This document shows positions 62,733 to 64,000 of a stretch of 64,000 nucleotides of DNA, piece by piece. Each line of letters starts with the position of its first letter. Within the stretch, counting starts at the first letter, position 1. Source of the stretch: Fimbriimonadaceae bacterium. Lineage in GTDB: Bacteria; Armatimonadota; Fimbriimonadia; Fimbriimonadales; Fimbriimonadaceae. The stretch spans positions 1,860,001 through 1,924,000 of the forward strand of contig JABAQM010000001.1 in assembly GCA_019187105.1 (NCBI GenBank), in the 5' to 3' direction. The notes beneath the pieces are model-generated. The model ran no database searches. It had not been told where the DNA came from and saw only the letters and a program-made list of their open reading frames with translations. The translations under genes were made by a program, and so were the position numbers.

Positions 62733-64000
62733 GCGTGATGACTGCCGGAAGCGGCCGTAATTGGAGGCCCCTCCTTGTCTTAGCTGGATTCCTGGTGATC
62801 GTCGGAGGTTCCGCCCTCCTCCTATCGAAGAGGCAGCCGAGCGTCGCTTCGAAGCCGAAGGAGCAAACGCTGACGGTGCCGGAAGGTGAGGCAGGGAAAG
62901 TTGGCGATCTCGTCGTCACCCAGGAAGCCATCAAGCTTGCCGAAATCACGATCAAGCCGGTAGCGAGTCAGCTGGTGGCGGAGAAGATCGAGGTCAGCGG
63001 CGTGGTTCAGGCTGGTGGAGACCAACTGGTCAAAGTGACGCCTCCTGTCGCCGGCAAGGTCGTGAGGCTCTTGGCTGGTCAAGGCGACTCGGTCAAGGCT
63101 GGACAAACGCTCGCCGTACTTGAAAGTTCCGATCTCGCCGCCGCCCAGGCAGCCTATCGGCAGGCATCAGCCAGACTGGCTGCCGCCAGAGTTCACCTGG
63201 CGCGGCAGCGGGAGCTGGCCAAGCTCGGCCAGTTCGGCAAGCCCCAGGTTGAAGAGGCACGGACCAGGGCGGTTGAGGCGGATCGGGACGTTCATGAGGC
63301 GGATCACCACTTGGCGGAGGAACAGACGAAGCTTGCCGAGGCGGAAAGCGAGCGTCAGGGCCTTGTCAGTCTCCTCGGGCAGGCGAGGGCCGAATTGGAA
63401 GTTGCCAAGGCGAGGCTCGACCGTGCCGAAATCGCCTACAAGGAAGAATTGATCGCCAAGCAGGAATACGAGCGCATCGTCGCGGACCACAAGAAGGCGG
63501 TTGCGGACGTCGAGGTCGCGGTGTCCAAGCTCGGCCAGGGGGACGCGCGCATCAAGGGCGCCCGGGCTCGGGTCGAGGCGGCGGAGGGGGAACTCGAACT
63601 CGCCCAGCGGCGCGCCAAGATCGTCGGAGAGTCCCTTAATCGCGAGGAAAAAGTCTATTCAGGACGATTCCTCACCAACAGGGAAGTTGTCGAGGCCGAG
63701 TCCGCGGTCAGGCTAGCCCAAGTCGAAGCAAACGGTGCGGTGGACGCGGTTCGGCTGCTTGGCGGCACACCGGGCAGCGGCAACACCCTTCGGATGGTGA
63801 GCCCGATTTCGGGCAAGGTTCAGGAACGGACGGCAACCCTCGGAGAGACCATTGATTCCGAGCACGCTGCGTTCACCGTGGTGAACCTGGACCGCGTCTG
63901 GGCACAGCTGGCGATCTCGCCAGACAACCTGCCGGCAATCCGGGTTGGCGACCGGGTTACTCTCGCATCTGAGGCGGCTCCGGGGCGTACGTTTGGTGGC
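62729..64000 (+). CDS. CzcB/CusB-like membrane-fusion protein (3' end cut)
   Basis: 424 codons to the window edge. N-terminal membrane anchor (PLLVLAGFLVIVGGSALLL), then VTPPVAGKVVRLLAGQGDSVKAGQTLAVLES as the barrel-sandwich, a long alpha-helical hairpin (about 145-330) rich in Ala/Glu/Arg, and the returning half VSPISGKVQERTATLGETIDS. The next gene should be an RND pump of the CzcA/CusA type. Frame is open to the edge. Confidence 0.9.
   Translation, partial: MSVMTAGSGRNWRPLLVLAGFLVIVGGSALLLSKRQPSVASKPKEQTLTVPEGEAGKVGDLVVTQEAIKLAEITIKPVASQLVAEKIEVSGVVQAGGDQLVKVTPPVAGKVVRLLAGQGDSVKAGQTLAVLESSDLAAAQAAYRQASARLAAARVHLARQRELAKLGQFGKPQVEEARTRAVEADRDVHEADHHLAEEQTKLAEAESERQGLVSLLGQARAELEVAKARLDRAEIAYKEELIAKQEYERIVADHKKAVADVEVAVSKLGQGDARIKGARARVEAAEGELELAQRRAKIVGESLNREEKVYSGRFLTNREVVEAESAVRLAQVEANGAVDAVRLLGGTPGSGNTLRMVSPISGKVQERTATLGETIDSEHAAFTVVNLDRVWAQLAISPDNLPAIRVGDRVTLASEAAPGRTFGG

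Overview
This GC-rich window is a bacterial chromosome segment with tightly packed, short operons on both strands. Several traits suggest a free-living Gram-negative-type (diderm) bacterium of the Armatimonadota, possibly Fimbriimonadia: DUF1573 and DUF1080 proteins, a PEP-CTERM protein, HlyD and CzcC/CzcB envelope-spanning parts, FliS and CheW, two different glucan-branching-type enzymes, and many promoters placed so close to start codons that the mRNAs should be leaderless. No ribosomal RNA or marker alignment is available, so the taxon is an inference of moderate strength.

Layout. 1-9 kb: a cut-off FAD oxidoreductase, a CAAX-type membrane protease, a CBS-GGDEF protein, a DnaA-like ATPase with a DnaA box upstream, a tetrahaem cytochrome with a DUF1573 partner, and prfB with a programmed +1 frameshift. 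9-21 kb: a large secreted protein, fliS with a FliT-like partner, a CheW protein, tmk-ychF-miniprotein, an MlaE-type permease with a GH57 branching enzyme and a lipoprotein, an AlkD-like repair protein and a small kinase-like ATPase. 21-26 kb: an unusual membrane protein with two thrombospondin type 1 repeats, then a solitary sufB. 26-30 kb: an overlapping run purN-plsC-rnhB-yraN-dusC-DUF72, then tRNA-Ser(CGA). 30-36 kb: aconitase, a DUF1080 protein, a TPR protein, and purK-ribE-SRPBCC. 36-40 kb: a four-gene operon with overlapping stop and start codons (two zinc alcohol dehydrogenases, a cupin, an M48 protease). 40-47 kb: a secreted GH13 enzyme, VOC-GNAT, a beta-helix protein, a phosphoribosyltransferase diverging from cupin-cysK, and a DinB protein. 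47-52 kb: tRNA-Val(GAC), an alpha/beta hydrolase, a beta-lactamase-fold hydrolase and a D-aminoacylase-like amidohydrolase.

52.3-59.8 kb is the most accessory-looking block. It holds an HlyD-ATPase-FtsX exporter followed by arsR-arsD-arsA, with no ArsB or Acr3 pump. It is bounded by two 71-bp direct repeats, both derived from the 3' end of a YCII gene; the left copy is a gene remnant and the arsA stop codon lies inside it. 60-64 kb: a PEP-CTERM protein, then a metal-efflux-type operon (Cys-rich exported protein, CzcC, CzcB) that runs off the window.

The strongest general observations are a -10-like TANNNT box exactly 6 nt before the start codon of at least eight genes, the prfB recoding site, the repeat-bounded ars/ABC block, the TSP1-repeat protein and the DnaA paralogue with a degenerate C-terminal domain.
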